Shown here: piece after piece, positions 5,432 through 6,289 of the stretch
Layout of the letters: each line of letters opens with the position of its first letter
How positions within the stretch are numbered: position 1 is the stretch's first letter
NCBI GenBank assembly: GCA_028687415.1
Contig: JAQUAC010000140.1
Span: 1 to 6,289, forward strand
DNA: 6,289 bases
DNA from: Acidocella sp.
Lineage (GTDB): Bacteria > Pseudomonadota > Alphaproteobacteria > Acetobacterales > Acetobacteraceae
Direction: 5' to 3'
Program-made: the position numbers and the translations under genes
Notes under the pieces: model-generated
The model's database searches: none
Seen by the model: only the letters and a program-made list of their open reading frames with translations
What the model was told of the DNA's origin: nothing

Positions 5432-6289
5432 TCAAACCTCCGGCGCGGCAACATAGCGTACCGCGTCCTCAGCGGCGCGGAACAGCGCCCGCGCCTTCTG
5501 CACACTCTCGGCATACTCCGCCTCGGCATCCGAATCAGCAACCACGCCGACTCCGGCCTGCACGTACATTTTGCCGTCCTTCACCAGAGCGGTGCGCAAG
5601 CCGATGCACGTATCCATGGTCCCATTGGCGGCAAAATAGCCGATGCACCCAGCATAAAGCCCCCGGCGGGAGGGCTCCAGCTCCTCAATGATCTGCATCG
5701 CCCGCACCTTTGGCGCGCCAGAGAGCGTACCGGCGGGAAAACCAGCGATCAGCGCATCCAGCGCGTCGCAGTCTTTCCGCAGCTTGCCCTCCACGGTCGA
5801 GGAAATGTGCATGACATGCGAAAACCGCTCGATGACAAAGCTCTCAACCACCCGCACCGAGCCGATCTCGGACACCCGGCCCACATCGTTGCGCCCAAGG
5901 TCGAGCAGCATCAGATGCTCGGCCCGTTCCTTCGGGTCCGCCAGCAGCTCCGCCTCCAGCGCCAAATCCTCGGCCACATCCACGCCGCGCCGCCGCGTTC
6001 CCGCCAGCGGGCGGATCGTCACCGTGCCATCCCGGTAGCGCACCAAAATCTCCGGCGAGGAGCCGACAGCGGCAAAATCGCCGAAATCCAGGAAGAACAG
6101 GAATGGCGCCGGATTGACCCGCCGCAGGCTGCGATACAACGCAAAAGGCGGCAACGAGAACGGCGCCTCAAAGCGCTGACTCGGCACAATCTGGAACGCA
6201 TCCCCGGCGCGGATATAATTCTTGGCTGTCTCCACCACGCCGAAGAACTCTTCCTTCTCCATGTTGGAGGTCTGCTCGATTGGTTCCAG
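5432..6289 (-). CDS. trpE: TrpE, anthranilate synthase component I, C-terminal part (5' end outside the window)
   Basis: TrpE makes anthranilate from chorismate with ammonia from TrpG, the first and normally feedback-controlled step of tryptophan synthesis. The window holds 285 residues of a protein that is usually about 500; the frame continues through the right edge, so the ATG at 6260-6262 is internal. The chorismate-binding domain is seen in order: AGDAFQIVPSQRF (28-40), GSSPEILVR (76-84), IRPLAGTRRRG (92-102), ADPKERAEHLMLLDLGRND (metal-binding Glu expected), FSHVMHI with the conserved His161, FPAGTLSGAPKVRAM (184-198), GCIGYF, and QAGVGVVADSDAEAEY (Mg-binding Glu expected). The N-terminal tryptophan-binding region and any leader or attenuator lie outside. 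It ends 3 nt before trpG and is not fused to it, unlike the TrpE(G) of rhizobia. PabB or TrpE-like paralogues are unlikely given the neighbours. Confidence 0.95.
   Translation of the reverse strand: MEPIEQTSNMEKEEFFGVVETAKNYIRAGDAFQIVPSQRFEAPFSLPPFALYRSLRRVNPAPFLFFLDFGDFAAVGSSPEILVRYRDGTVTIRPLAGTRRRGVDVAEDLALEAELLADPKERAEHLMLLDLGRNDVGRVSEIGSVRVVESFVIERFSHVMHISSTVEGKLRKDCDALDALIAGFPAGTLSGAPKVRAMQIIEELEPSRRGLYAGCIGYFAANGTMDTCIGLRTALVKDGKMYVQAGVGVVADSDAEAEYAESVQKARALFRAAEDAVRYVAAPEV
5437..5441 (-). promoter_or_regulatory. Ribosome binding site of trpG
   Basis: A full GGAGG on the minus strand lies within the last codons of trpE and 8 nt before the trpG ATG. It is the clearest Shine-Dalgarno sequence in the cluster, which suggests that trpG can start on its own while the downstream genes rely more on coupling. 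Confidence 0.75.

Noticed and set aside
1..6289. CRISPR arrays, insertion sequences, tRNA or rRNA genes, toxin-antitoxin or defence genes
   Set aside because: No regularly spaced repeats, terminal inverted repeats, transposase motifs or tRNA-like folds were seen by eye, and the DNA is almost fully occupied by core genes.

Overview
This window carries a conserved chromosomal stretch of a GC-rich alphaproteobacterium. Three things point there. The order trpE-trpG-trpD-trpC-moaC-moeA-lexA is a well-known alphaproteobacterial arrangement. The lexA promoter carries a perfect direct-repeat GTTC-N7-GTTC operator, the SOS box type of that class, instead of the palindromic CTGT-N8-ACAG of Escherichia coli. 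LexA itself is long, with an extended linker. The separate, unfused trpE and trpG and the general look of the proteins fit Rhodospirillales/Acetobacteraceae better than rhizobia, but this lineage is an inference from memory of the families and was not searched.

Layout from left to right. Positions 3-509 (+) are the 3' end of a DEAD-box RNA helicase gene: a linker, a DbpA-type RNA-binding domain, and a Pro/Gly-rich and basic tail. A perfect 10-bp hairpin (519-546) separates it from the convergent lexA (555-1253, -). The 87-bp gap after lexA's start holds a plausible sigma70 promoter, with the SOS box overlapping its -10. All remaining genes are on the minus strand, so they read from right to left: trpE (3' two-thirds only, running off the right edge), trpG, trpD, trpC, moaC and moeA.

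The minus-strand genes form one compact transcription unit. trpE and trpG are 3 bp apart, and every later junction is a 4-bp stop/start overlap (ATGA, ATGA, TTGA, ATGA). TrpE and TrpG make anthranilate from chorismate and glutamine, TrpD adds phosphoribosyl, and TrpC closes the indole ring. PRAI (trpF) and tryptophan synthase (trpAB) are not in the window. MoaC makes cyclic pyranopterin monophosphate, and MoeA inserts molybdenum into molybdopterin at the end of the same pathway. No terminator is visible between moeA and lexA, so lexA probably has its own SOS promoter and may also receive some read-through.

All genes look intact and carry their family catalytic motifs, apart from the two cut by the window edges. 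I found no mobile element, CRISPR array, tRNA, rRNA or unexplained long non-coding region, and no evidence of an undescribed system. The findings below are details of regulation and translational coupling in an ordinary core region.
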